Of a stretch of 22,575 nucleotides of DNA, positions 14,236 to 22,189 are shown piece after piece. The notes under the pieces are model-generated. The model was not told where the DNA came from and did not search any database. It saw only the letters and a list, made by a program, of their open reading frames with translations. A program made the translations under genes and the position numbers. How positions within the stretch are numbered: position 1 is the first letter of the stretch; each line of letters begins with the position of its first letter. The stretch covers positions 1-22,575 of the forward strand of contig CBIHLX010000011.1 in the NCBI GenBank assembly GCA_966210935.1. The letters are read 5' to 3'. This stretch comes from CBIHLX01 sp966210935 (GTDB lineage Bacteria; Patescibacteriota; Saccharimonadia; Saccharimonadales; Saccharimonadaceae).

Positions 14236-15637
14236 GAGCCACCTCCAGTGAACGTGCAAGAGCGAGCAGCTGAGCATCGCTGCGGCGAGGGCCAATCAAC
14301 TGAACACCGATCGGTAGACCCTGGCTACTCACTCCGGCTGGCACACTAATAGCAGGCAGTCCGGCAAGACTAGGTGGTACGGTCATAATATCGGCAAGGT
14401 ACATCTTGATCGGGTCTTCTGCGTTTTCGCCGATACCAAACGCCGGTGTTGGCGCAACTGGACCAAGCAGAAGGTCGTATTCTTTGAAGAGCTCTTCATA
14501 AGCATGAATAAGTAGGGTGCGGGCCTTTTGTGCCTGCTGATAGTAAGCGTCGAAGTAACCACTCGACAACACGTAACTACCGACCATAATACGACGTTTA
14601 TTTTCTGCAACAAAACCTTCGTCACGCGTGCGACCATACAGCTCCGCCAAGGTAGTCACTTCCGTAGCCCGGTGACCATAGCGAATACCGTCGTAACGTG
14701 CCAGGTTACTGCTAATTTCCGCTGGAACGATAATGTAGTACATAGCAAGCGCATATTTCACCATCGGCAGACTCACCTCTTCGACTACGTGACCAGCTTC
14801 ACGAAGGCGGTCGACATACTCTTGCATACGAGCGCGCACATCAGCGTCGACATCGTCACTCATGAATTCCTTTATCACACCAATCTTTCGGCTCGTTGCT
14901 ACTTCATGCTGCACGGTAAAGAAATTGGGCAGCGTCGTCATATCTCGCTCATCGCGACCGCTCATAATCTCCATAATTAGCTCAGCATCAGTCACATTGG
15001 TCGCAAAACACCCGATCGTATCGGTGCTACTTGCCATGGCAACGACGCCATAACGACTCACCGTCCCGTAGGTTGGCTTGACGCCCACGACGCCGTTAAA
15101 GCTAGCCGGCTGGCGAATCGAACCGCCCGTGTCAGTGCCGAGAGCAAAAGGCACAACACCAAGGGCCGTTACAACCGCTGAGCCGCCACTACTACCACCC
15201 GCAACTCTAGATTGATCAACGGCATTCTTAGTCGGCCCAAAGGCAGAGTTTTCGGTGCTACCACCATGCGCAAAAGCATCGAGGTTTGCCTTTCCAATAC
15301 AGATCGCACCCTCAGCTTCAAGCTTTTCGACAGCCGTCGCTTGCAGGGGCGCCCGAAAGTTCTCGAGCATGCGGCTCGCTGCTGTTGACGGCGCGCCAAA
15401 CGCCAAAAAGTTGTCCTTTACGACAAACGGCACGCCGGCTAGGCGGCCGACAACCTCGCCGGCCTGAAGTTTAGCGTCGATCTCGTCAGCACGAGCAAAT
15501 GCACGTTCAGCCGTCAAGCTGAGGAGCGCGTGATACTCTTCACTCTCCTGGGCACGCTGTAAAGCAGCCTCAACTTGCTGGCGGGCTGTCGTCACACCAT
15601 TAGTAATATCGCTTCGTATTGTTTCAATTGTTATCAT
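14228..15637 (-). CDS. gatA: Asp/Glu-tRNA(Asn/Gln) amidotransferase subunit A (amidase)
   Basis: A protein of 469 aa of the amidase signature family. The Ser-cisSer-Lys triad is present: K74 in FVVKDNF, S149 in GGSSGGSA and S173 in TGGSIRQPA, at the same spacings as in GatA of known structure. It releases ammonia from glutamine for transfer through GatB to misacylated Glu-tRNA(Gln) or Asp-tRNA(Asn). FAHGGSTENSAFGPTKN replaces the more common FAMGSSTENSAFG, a small deviation near the substrate channel. The ATG overlaps the gatC stop (TAATG) and the 3' end overlaps the next gene by 8 bp. Confidence 0.97.
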   Translation of the reverse strand: MITIETIRSDITNGVTTARQQVEAALQRAQESEEYHALLSLTAERAFARADEIDAKLQAGEVVGRLAGVPFVVKDNFLAFGAPSTAASRMLENFRAPLQATAVEKLEAEGAICIGKANLDAFAHGGSTENSAFGPTKNAVDQSRVAGGSSGGSAVVTALGVVPFALGTDTGGSIRQPASFNGVVGVKPTYGTVSRYGVVAMASSTDTIGCFATNVTDAELIMEIMSGRDERDMTTLPNFFTVQHEVATSRKIGVIKEFMSDDVDADVRARMQEYVDRLREAGHVVEEVSLPMVKYALAMYYIIVPAEISSNLARYDGIRYGHRATEVTTLAELYGRTRDEGFVAENKRRIMVGSYVLSSGYFDAYYQQAQKARTLLIHAYEELFKEYDLLLGPVAPTPAFGIGENAEDPIKMYLADIMTVPPSLAGLPAISVPAGVSSQGLPIGVQLIGPRRSDAQLLALARSLEVARG

Positions 15638-15927
15638 TAGAGTACCTTTGGAACCTTCACTTGTCCATCATGCTGCTCAGGGGCGAGCGCGAGTAGCTCC
15701 TCACGCGAAACATCACTTGTCATAACTGTATCGTCACGGTTAACATTCTCCAGCCCAGTCACCTGGTAGGTCGGCTCAACACCAGACGTATCGAGTTCAC
15801 CAAGCTGGTCTACATATCCAAGAATGTCACCAATATTTTGTTGCAATGCGTCAACCTCGTCATCAACGAGCTGCAAGTTACTTAGCTGTGCAAGATGGAG
15901 CACATCATCACGAGTAATGTTAGTCAT
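15637..15927 (-). CDS. gatC: Asp/Glu-tRNA(Asn/Gln) amidotransferase subunit C
   Basis: A protein of 96 aa, a normal GatC: DDVLHLAQLSNLQL at the N-terminus, a helix DILGYVDQLGELDTSGVEPTYQV, then the conserved D-x-V segment near RDDTVMTSDVSREELLALAPEQHDG and a hydrophobic end. GatC wraps around and stabilises the GatA-GatB pair. It is the first gene of the operon. The TATAAT sits 7 nt before the ATG and no SD is seen, so the polycistronic mRNA is predicted to begin at the gatC start codon, while all later cistrons use overlap coupling. Confidence 0.95.
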   Translation of the reverse strand: MTNITRDDVLHLAQLSNLQLVDDEVDALQQNIGDILGYVDQLGELDTSGVEPTYQVTGLENVNRDDTVMTSDVSREELLALAPEQHDGQVKVPKVL

Positions 15928-15934
15928 AGGGTTT

Positions 15935-15940
15935 ATTATA
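15935..15940 (-). promoter_or_regulatory. -10 box of the gatC-gatA-orf-gatB operon (leaderless)
   Basis: A perfect TATAAT ends 7 nt before the gatC ATG at 15927, putting the start point at the A of ATG. The box lies in the 28-bp gap to the ABC permease stop. No clear -35. Confidence 0.58.
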
Positions 15941-15955
15941 CCGTACCGACCCCTA

Positions 15956-17065
15956 CTATTCCCAGCGAAATACTCGAAACGCGATAAAGTAAATAACGAT
16001 CATCCAGGCGCCAATCAGACCAATCTGCGGCAAAATATCAATCAAATGTTTTCCTTCAGTCGTGATTAAACGAATACCATCGATCACGGGGGTGAGCGGC
16101 AGGAAGTTTGACAGCGTCTGTAGCCAATCCGGCATCAAGAAGCGAGGGAAGAACGTGCCCGAAAGGAACATCATCGGGAAGACTACGATATTTGCAAGCG
16201 GTGCGACCTGCCGTTCGTTCTTCGCCCATCCGCCCAAAGCAAGGCCAATGCCCAGAATCATTGTGATACTAAATATCAAAAAGAGCGCTAACTCAAAGTA
16301 ATTACCCGTCACATTAAGGTCGAACACAACGATTGCGATCACAAACATAATCGCAAGACTAATGAGACCAATGAGCGCCTGGCCAATCATCGTTGACAAG
16401 AAATATTGCCACACTTTTAGGGGTGTTGTCGAGAGACGTCGCAGGATCCCCATCTTCTTAAGTTCCGGGAAGACGTTGACTGGGCCAAAGATACCCATAC
16501 CAATAATGGCAAAACCAAGTAGGCCCGCAAATGTATAGTCAAAGGCCGACAAACTACGCTCATTAAGCTGCGTACTCTTCACAGTAAATGGCACTTCCGT
16601 TGGCACGAAGCGACTATTAATACCCTTGAATACTCCTTCGAGAACACTACTCAGCGCCTGAGCCGACTGCTGATTGTTCTGTGTATATACCACTTCGGCT
16701 TGACCTGTAGGCTGATTGCTACCTTGCTGCGCTATACCAAATGACTCTGGCAAGATAATCGTAGCATCCAGTTCAGATCTACTCATCTTTTCTTTTGCGT
16801 CATCAAGTGATGCCGTTTCTTTATTAACCTCAATCACCTTGCTGTTTTGCAACTGATCAACAAACTGCCGAGAAAACGCGCTATTGGAATTATTAATAAC
16901 CGCAACATTAAACGACACGTCTCGATCACCACTGTTAAGTCCACCGAACACAAACAGGAAGATCAGCGGGAAGCCAATTGTAAAAAAGAGCGCCAAGCGA
17001 TCACGGAAAAAGCGCCGCGTGTTTATTTTGACAAACGTCAGTACTGTAAACAGTGAGTTACTCAT
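15956..17065 (-). CDS. ABC-2 type transporter permease
   Basis: A protein of 369 aa with the ABC-2 layout: a membrane helix at about 24-42, a large non-membrane domain (about 45-175) rich in Gln/Asn/Ser, then five more helices in the second half (starting near 178, 222, 255, 290 and 345) with the GWAKNERQVAPLANIVVFPMMFLSGTFFPRF block typical of the family. It is the membrane half of an exporter; the substrate (lipid, peptide, drug or polymer) cannot be told. The ATG at 17065 has GGAGG 6 nt upstream and begins 1 bp after the ATPase stop, so the two genes are one operon. Confidence 0.93.
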   Translation of the reverse strand: MSNSLFTVLTFVKINTRRFFRDRLALFFTIGFPLIFLFVFGGLNSGDRDVSFNVAVINNSNSAFSRQFVDQLQNSKVIEVNKETASLDDAKEKMSRSELDATIILPESFGIAQQGSNQPTGQAEVVYTQNNQQSAQALSSVLEGVFKGINSRFVPTEVPFTVKSTQLNERSLSAFDYTFAGLLGFAIIGMGIFGPVNVFPELKKMGILRRLSTTPLKVWQYFLSTMIGQALIGLISLAIMFVIAIVVFDLNVTGNYFELALFLIFSITMILGIGLALGGWAKNERQVAPLANIVVFPMMFLSGTFFPRFLMPDWLQTLSNFLPLTPVIDGIRLITTEGKHLIDILPQIGLIGAWMIVIYFIAFRVFRWE

Positions 17066-17066
17066 T

Positions 17067-17825
17067 TTATGCCTCCCTCAAATCTTTGCCAGTGAGGTCA
17101 ATGAATACATCTTCTAGGTTGGCTTGCTCTACGTGCTGTTCCTTTTTGAAGCCACGTTCCAGTAGCTGCTTGACGAGATTTTTTGGTGTGTCGATCGCTA
17201 CAATCTTCCCGTTGTCCATCACCGCTATGCGGTCGCATAACATTTCAGCCTCATCCATGTAGTGAGTTGTCATGATAACGCTTATTCCTTTTTTACGCAC
17301 CTGCTCAATCAGCTCCCACAAATGGCGACGCGCTTGTGGATCTAGGCCGGTTGTTGGCTCGTCAAGGAAAAACACCTTCGGGCCATGCACGAGTGCGGTC
17401 GTAATGCTAAGGCGCTGCTTCTGGCCACCCGAAAGCGATTCGACATAACTACTTGCCTTCTCCTCGAGGTCGACGTCACGCAAGAAGGACATCACATCCA
17501 CCTTTTCGCCATAGGCAGCAGCAAACATTTCAATCACCTCAGTCAATTTAGTCTTATCTTGAAAGGCAGGCGTCTGCGGCTGCACGCCAATTAAATACTT
17601 AATCTTGTCAGGATTCTTGGCAACATCAATGCCATCGATCAGTACCGCACCCTCATCAATCGGACGAAGCGTCTCCATCATCTCGAGCGTAGTTGTCTTG
17701 CCTGCCCCATTTGGCCCTAAAATGCCAAATATTTCGCCTTTTTTTACCTTGAAGCTCACTCCGTCAACAGCCATCTTGTCGCCGTAACGCTTCTTTAATC
17801 CCCGTACTTCAACCATTACATTCAT
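17067..17825 (-). CDS. ABC transporter ATP-binding protein
   Basis: A protein of 252 aa when started at the ATG at 17825; a longer frame to 17843 would include the -10 box, and another ATG follows three codons later. Walker A GPNGAGKT (37-44), Q-loop Q82, signature LSGGQKQR (131-138), Walker B VFFLDEP (151-157) with catalytic E156, D-loop and switch H188 are all intact. The class is the ABC-2 drug or antibiotic exporter type (CcmA-like). It powers the permease encoded directly downstream. A TACAAT box lies 6 nt before the ATG, in a module nearly identical to that of the aminopeptidase gene. Confidence 0.95.
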   Translation of the reverse strand: MNVMVEVRGLKKRYGDKMAVDGVSFKVKKGEIFGILGPNGAGKTTTLEMMETLRPIDEGAVLIDGIDVAKNPDKIKYLIGVQPQTPAFQDKTKLTEVIEMFAAAYGEKVDVMSFLRDVDLEEKASSYVESLSGGQKQRLSITTALVHGPKVFFLDEPTTGLDPQARRHLWELIEQVRKKGISVIMTTHYMDEAEMLCDRIAVMDNGKIVAIDTPKNLVKQLLERGFKKEQHVEQANLEDVFIDLTGKDLREA

Positions 17826-17831
17826 AGTCTT

Positions 17832-17837
17832 ATTGTA
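17832..17837 (-). promoter_or_regulatory. -10 box of the ABC exporter operon (leaderless)
   Basis: TACAAT ends 6 nt before the ATG at 17825. No SD. The rest of the 195-bp gap up to 18020 holds the helicase terminator and otherwise nothing I can recognise. Confidence 0.48.
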
Positions 17838-17949
17838 GCCCATATATGCTCGTCGGCGCCTTACTTTACAATGATAAACGCCTTAAACAACACACCTTAT
17901 GCAAAACTCGAAAGCAGACAGCTACGACAGGACTAAGCGCCAGCGTCAT

Positions 17950-17987
17950 AAAAAACACCGCGCCATACTCTTGGCGCGGTGTTTTTT
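17950..17987 (-). terminator. Bidirectional intrinsic terminator after the DEAD-box gene
   Basis: A perfect 10-bp stem (CACCGCGCCA at 17956-17965, six-base loop, complement at 17972-17981) flanked by A6 and T6. It lies 33 bp after the helicase stop. The core CACCGC and the A/T flanks are shared with the terminator after rplS. Confidence 0.9.
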
Positions 17988-18020
17988 ATTTATATCCGTA
18001 TGAATATACGGCAAAGCCGA

Positions 18021-19280
18021 TTAACGCTGTGCGTCAATAAAGGTGTGAGCACGACCCGAAGCGCCACCACGACCAGTACGGCCGATGCGGTGCACGTAGT
18101 CTTCGTAAGTCTGCGGCGTATCAAAGTTAATCACGTGCGTGACGTTTGGTATATCAAGACCGCGAGCAGCAACATCAGTCGCAACAAGCACCTTTACCTT
18201 CTCGTCCTTAAACTGCTTAAGAGCCCTCTGGCGCTGAGTCTGGTTCTTGTTGCCGTGAATCGCAGCCGACGGAATACCGACATTCGACAAATGGTCGCTT
18301 AGGCGCTGGACACCAAATTTCGTTTCGCCAAAGACAAGAACTTTTTCATACGAATCGTCGCTAAGCATGTCAGTTAACAATTCGACCTTGTGGGCCTTGT
18401 CGCGAGCTTCGACAACATCCTGTTCAACGTGCTCGCTTGTTTCAGCTGTACGAACAGAGACGGTTGCTGGATCATTCAAGAATGTGTGGATCAAGCTCTC
18501 GATCTCAGGCGTGATAGTCGCGCTGAAGAAGAGAGTCTGGCGCTCACGTGGCATAGCACCAACAATCTGGCGAATATCAGGCAAGAAGCCCATGTCAAGC
18601 ATGCGATCAGCTTCGTCAAGAACAAGTGTCGTCATGTTCTTTAGCTGAATTGCACGGCGCTCAATAAGGTCTTTTAGACGACCTGGAGTACCGATAATAA
18701 TATGTGGACGACGCTTCAAATCGCGCAATTGACGGTCGACATTCACACCGCCGACAATCAGTGCAGAAAATAGTCCCATGCCCTTTGAAAATTCACGGAA
18801 TTGCTCGTCAATTTGCTGAGCAAGTTCACGTGTTGGTGCGATAATCAGTACGCTTGGGCGCAGCATAATACCACTTTGACGCTCAATGATTGGCAGCAAG
18901 AAAGCAGCTGTCTTACCAGTACCGGTGTTTGCAAGTCCGATGACGTCTCGGCCTTCGATAATGTGTGGGATCGCCTGATCCTGAATCGCGCTTGGGCTAA
19001 TATAGCCCTTCTTAGCAATGTTATGATGCAACTCTGAACCAAATGGAAAGTCTGAGAACTTGTGAGTTGGCTCATACGGAGTCTCTTCGGCTACAGTCGT
19101 CGCCTTGTTAATAAACTTAGAAGGATGAATGTACTGCTTTGACGGGCCCTTCTTGCCTCCGCGACCACGGTTACCGCCTGGACGACCACCTCCGAAGCTA
19201 CGTCCGCCGCTGCGGTTACCACCGCCCTGTGGGCGTCCCTGGTTAGGGCGTCCGCCCCTACTGTTTTGTTGAAATGCCAT
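18021..19280 (-). CDS. DEAD-box ATP-dependent RNA helicase with N-terminal Gly/Arg-rich region
   Basis: A protein of 419 aa. Residues 1-46 are low complexity and rich in Gly, Arg, Asn and Gln (RGG-like repeats). The core follows: F75 and the Q-motif at about 78-101, ANTGTGKT (117-124), PTRELAQQ (149-156), TPGR (198-201), DEAD (222-225), SAT (253-255), then the second RecA domain with ATDVAARGLD and HRIGRTGRGG. The protein ends about ten residues after motif VI (HTFIDAQR), so there is no C-terminal tail; the basic disordered region that often follows the core is at the N-terminus instead. It unwinds short RNA duplexes in ribosome assembly or mRNA decay. The ATG has an AAAGGG SD about 9 nt upstream, and a leader of about 150 nt. 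Confidence 0.95.
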   Translation of the reverse strand: MAFQQNSRGGRPNQGRPQGGGNRSGGRSFGGGRPGGNRGRGGKKGPSKQYIHPSKFINKATTVAEETPYEPTHKFSDFPFGSELHHNIAKKGYISPSAIQDQAIPHIIEGRDVIGLANTGTGKTAAFLLPIIERQSGIMLRPSVLIIAPTRELAQQIDEQFREFSKGMGLFSALIVGGVNVDRQLRDLKRRPHIIIGTPGRLKDLIERRAIQLKNMTTLVLDEADRMLDMGFLPDIRQIVGAMPRERQTLFFSATITPEIESLIHTFLNDPATVSVRTAETSEHVEQDVVEARDKAHKVELLTDMLSDDSYEKVLVFGETKFGVQRLSDHLSNVGIPSAAIHGNKNQTQRQRALKQFKDEKVKVLVATDVAARGLDIPNVTHVINFDTPQTYEDYVHRIGRTGRGGASGRAHTFIDAQR

Positions 19281-19429
19281 AGAAAATAACCCTTTCGTTA
19301 TTCATATTTGATAGCTGTTGCAGTCTGGCAATACTCATATAGAGCTTGGAGAACAGCGAGAGGATATTTCGGTGGCCGCGTGAGTCACGCTAGTCTTTGA
19401 AAGAGGCTCGACATTCATCGAATGCAATG
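19281..19429 (-). promoter_or_regulatory. Long structured 5' leader of the DEAD-box helicase gene
   Basis: About 149 nt lie between the predicted start near 19429 and the ATG at 19280. AATAAC and GTTATT (19285-19290 and 19297-19302) make a perfect 6-bp hairpin whose loop and last stem base hold the SD (GAAAGGG). Further up, GCTGTT can pair with AACAGC around a loop of about 35 nt, and CATTC with GAATG. A 13-bp perfect dyad (19378-19390) is also here. Long leaders are known for cold-induced DEAD-box genes in other bacteria; that this one is regulated likewise is inference. Confidence 0.45.
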
Positions 19430-19435
19430 TTGTCT

Positions 19436-19464
19436 ATATTAGCACGCTGGCTTCCATTTGTCCA
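19436..19464 (-). promoter_or_regulatory. Promoter of the DEAD-box helicase gene
   Basis: TGGACA (19459-19464), spacer of 17, then TAATAT (19436-19441) preceded by TGc, so an extended -10 with a 5/6 -35 match. The expected start is near 19429, well upstream of the gene, unlike the leaderless promoters nearby. Confidence 0.6.
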
Positions 19465-19515
19465 GACATAGGCCTACTTGGGCAAGCTGTGTTAAGAGAA
19501 GGGGTCTCATATTTT

Positions 19516-21489
19516 CTAGAGTTTTTGCCGAATATCGGAAATCATATCACGGATTTCAGCGGCTTTTTCAAACTCCAGATTAGCACTGGCGAGTTCCATT
19601 TGACTCGTCAAATCTTTAATCAGTGACTTATACTCATCTTTCGGAATCTTCGCAAGATTGAGTTTCAGCTTCTTGTCATCTTCCTTGGCTGGGATAATTG
19701 CCCGAAGACCTTCACCAATTTCTTTAGCAACACTTGTCGGCGTAATGCCGTGCTCGGTATTGTACGCCTCTTGTATGCCGCGGCGACGGTTCGTCTCATC
19801 GATCGCCGCTTTCATAGAACGCGTTATAGTATCAGCATACATAAACACTTGGCCACGCTCATGTCGCGCAGCACGCCCAATCGTCTGGATCAGTGCGCTT
19901 TCACTGCGGAGGAATCCCTCTTTGTCGGCATCCATAATCGCCACCATACTCACCTCGGGAAGATCGAGACCCTCGCGCAGAAGGTTAATGCCCACAAGTA
20001 CGTCATACACACCCATACGCAGATCTCGCAGAATATCACCACGCTCAAGTGTATCGACATCACTATGGATATAAGCCGTCTTGATGCCAATCTCTTGTAG
20101 GTAGGCAGATAAATCCTCAGCCATACGCTTCGTAAGTGTCGTCACCAATATACGCTCTTGATGCTCAATGCGGTCACGAATTTCCGCAATTAAATCATCG
20201 ATCTGGCCATCAGTAGGACGAATGATGATTTCCGGATCTAATAGGCCGGTCGGGCGAATGATTTGCTGAGCAGGCTCTGGACTATGCGCAAGTTCATACT
20301 CTCCCGGTGTCGCCGACACATAAATTGCCTTATTAATATGACGATCAAACTCATCAAATCGTAACGGACGGTTATCGAGTGCCGACGGTAAGCGAAAGCC
20401 ATAGTCTACGAGCACTTCTTTGCGAGCCCGGTCACCATTGTACATACCACGCACTTGAGGTAAGGTCTGGTGACTTTCGTCAACCAGTAAGAGGAAGTCG
20501 TCAGGGAAATAATCAAGTAACGTTGCCGGCTGTTCGCCCGGCTCGCGATTCGTTAGATAGCGACTGTAATTTTCAATACCTTTTACAAACCCAGTTTCTT
20601 CAAGCATTTCAATATCATACTTTGTACGCTGCGCGAGACGCTGTGCCTCGAGCAATTTATCATTTCGCTCAAAGTACGCCAGGCGCTCCTCAAACTCCTG
20701 CTTTATGCCTTCGATTGCGCGCGCTAGTTTCTGCTTCGGTGTCACGTAGTGACTGCTCGGGAAAATCTGGACCTGCTTTGGCTCACCAAGAATTTCACCC
20801 GTCAACGGGTCAATGCGTGTGATGCGGTCAACTTCATCACCAAAGAACTCAATACGATGCGCAACGTCACTACCTGCCGGGAAAACATCGACGACGTCAC
20901 CCTTTACTCGGAATGTACCACGATGAAAATCAATATCGTTGCGCTGGTATTGGATATCGGTAAGTTGACGGATAAATTTATCCTGCTGACGCCGTTCACC
21001 TACAGTGACGGTAATTGACATTTCCGCATAATCATCCGGCGAACCGATACCATAAATACAACTCACACTTGCAACAATAATCGTGTCACGTCGCGTTAGA
21101 AGTGCTGACGTCGCCGCGTGCCGTAGGCGGTCAATCTCATCATTGATCTTGCTGTCTTTTTCGATATACGTGTCGCTACTAGCCATATAGGCTTCTGGCT
21201 GATAGTAATCGAAGTAGCTTACAAAGTAGTGGACCTCATTTTGAGGAAAGAATGATTTAAACTCACTAAATAGCTGCGCGGCCAGCGTCTTGTTATGAGC
21301 AAGCACGAGCGTCGGCACATTCCTATCGGCGATAATATTTGCCATCGTAAACGTCTTACCTGACCCCGTGACACCCAGTAGAGTCTGCTCTCGCTCACTT
21401 CGATTAAGCCCGTCAAGAAGCTGAGCTATTGCCTTCGGCTGATCACCGGTTGGCTGGTACTTCGTATCAAGTTGAAACTTTTGACTCAT
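19516..21489 (-). CDS. uvrB: UvrABC excision nuclease subunit B
   Basis: A protein of 657 aa, a normal length. Walker A GVTGSGKT (39-46), the beta-hairpin region YFDYYQPEAY typical of UvrB, LLVDESH as Walker B, the ATR-like IYVSATPGEYE, and motifs V-VI with VGINLLREGLDLPEV and IQTIGRAARH are seen. The C-terminal UVR motif (ASANLEFEKAAEIRDMI) that binds UvrC is present. UvrB verifies damage handed over by UvrA and loads UvrC in nucleotide excision repair. The gene stands alone, with a TATAAT 8 nt before the ATG; uvrA and uvrC are not in the window. Confidence 0.97.
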   Translation of the reverse strand: MSQKFQLDTKYQPTGDQPKAIAQLLDGLNRSEREQTLLGVTGSGKTFTMANIIADRNVPTLVLAHNKTLAAQLFSEFKSFFPQNEVHYFVSYFDYYQPEAYMASSDTYIEKDSKINDEIDRLRHAATSALLTRRDTIIVASVSCIYGIGSPDDYAEMSITVTVGERRQQDKFIRQLTDIQYQRNDIDFHRGTFRVKGDVVDVFPAGSDVAHRIEFFGDEVDRITRIDPLTGEILGEPKQVQIFPSSHYVTPKQKLARAIEGIKQEFEERLAYFERNDKLLEAQRLAQRTKYDIEMLEETGFVKGIENYSRYLTNREPGEQPATLLDYFPDDFLLLVDESHQTLPQVRGMYNGDRARKEVLVDYGFRLPSALDNRPLRFDEFDRHINKAIYVSATPGEYELAHSPEPAQQIIRPTGLLDPEIIIRPTDGQIDDLIAEIRDRIEHQERILVTTLTKRMAEDLSAYLQEIGIKTAYIHSDVDTLERGDILRDLRMGVYDVLVGINLLREGLDLPEVSMVAIMDADKEGFLRSESALIQTIGRAARHERGQVFMYADTITRSMKAAIDETNRRRGIQEAYNTEHGITPTSVAKEIGEGLRAIIPAKEDDKKLKLNLAKIPKDEYKSLIKDLTSQMELASANLEFEKAAEIRDMISDIRQKL

Positions 21490-21497
21490 CTGTTATT

Positions 21498-21503
21498 ATT
21501 ATA
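21498..21503 (-). promoter_or_regulatory. -10 box of uvrB (near-leaderless)
   Basis: TATAAT ends 8 nt before the ATG at 21489, so the expected leader is 1-2 nt. No SD. No -35 that I would defend and no LexA-type box noticed. Confidence 0.52.
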
Positions 21504-21533
21504 CGCTACTCTCATACACTTCTCAGCAGCAAA

Positions 21534-21555
21534 GAGCACCCCCGAGGAGGTGCTC
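21534..21555 (-). terminator. Weak terminator-like hairpin after the LOG-family gene
   Basis: A 7-bp stem (GAGCACC and GGTGCTC) with an 8-nt loop, 24 bp after the LOG-family stop, but followed by only three T residues on the minus strand. It could be a weak terminator or a transcript-end stabiliser. Confidence 0.35.
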
Positions 21556-21579
21556 CTGAACAGCAGGCACTACATACCG

Positions 21580-22188
21580 CTAGCCGCGGCCAGCGCGGTG
21601 GGCACTTACCTGACTGTCGGTCCCGTCGTGCTCAAAGTCAGCGTACTTGGCATCAAGCGCAGCAATAACTCGAGCAACCAACTTTTCAGGATCGGTGTCA
21701 TAAATTATATCTCGAGCACCCGGCGCTTCGATATTCTCAAGCAAGACAGGCGTATAATCCGCAAGACCGCCACTGCCGAGCAACACGCCACACACTTTGC
21801 GACTCTCAAGTGCTGTTGAAAGTTCGTGGAGACTACCCATGCGCCCACCAACCGTAATAATCGCATCGCTACTGCGAACGAGGTGCACATCACGTCCAAC
21901 GTACTCCATGCCTGTAAAGTTAATATAATCAAACTCTTTTGTTGGTAGGCGATAAGTCGCTACATGCTCACGGAATGATGCTGCAGGTGAAAAGCCAATT
22001 GATAAACCACGCTCACCTTTTACGCTCATCACGCCCATTGCGGCGTAGTGCGGCAATCCAATCGTCGCACCGGTCAATAATGTCTTGCCTGCTTCGGAAA
22101 TCGCCTTGCCAAGCTCAAACGCTAATTGATGTGAGGTTTGTACTGTCGCGCCACTTGCGGCACCTGACACACAAATTTGATATCTCAT
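21580..22188 (-). CDS. LOG/SLOG-family (TIGR00725-like) Rossmann protein
   Basis: A protein of 202 aa with a Rossmann start (ICVSGAASG, 5-13), TGATIGLPHYAAMG (39-52) and SSDAIITVGGRMGSLHE (106-122). The last is the LOG motif PGGxGTxxE with Val for Pro and Ser for Thr; the Glu (E122) is kept. LOG enzymes split nucleoside monophosphates into base and ribose 5-phosphate; other SLOG proteins only bind nucleotides or DNA. The changes in the motif make the catalytic assignment uncertain. The start at 22188 lies 1 bp after the PfkB stop, with AGGAG 10 nt upstream inside pfkB, so the two form an operon. The last 20 residues are polar and probably disordered. Confidence 0.85.
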   Translation of the reverse strand: MRYQICVSGAASGATVQTSHQLAFELGKAISEAGKTLLTGATIGLPHYAAMGVMSVKGERGLSIGFSPAASFREHVATYRLPTKEFDYINFTGMEYVGRDVHLVRSSDAIITVGGRMGSLHELSTALESRKVCGVLLGSGGLADYTPVLLENIEAPGARDIIYDTDPEKLVARVIAALDAKYADFEHDGTDSQVSAHRAGRG

Positions 22189-22189
22189 T

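Noticed and set aside
17838..18020. Plus-strand open frame from 17846 and possible ncRNA between the helicase and ABC genes
   Set aside because: The frame runs through the terminator and into the helicase gene antisense, and no stable fold other than the terminator was found.
19335..19418. 27-codon upstream frame in the helicase leader
   Set aside because: No SD, ends in TGA (a stop no gene here uses), and unremarkable composition.
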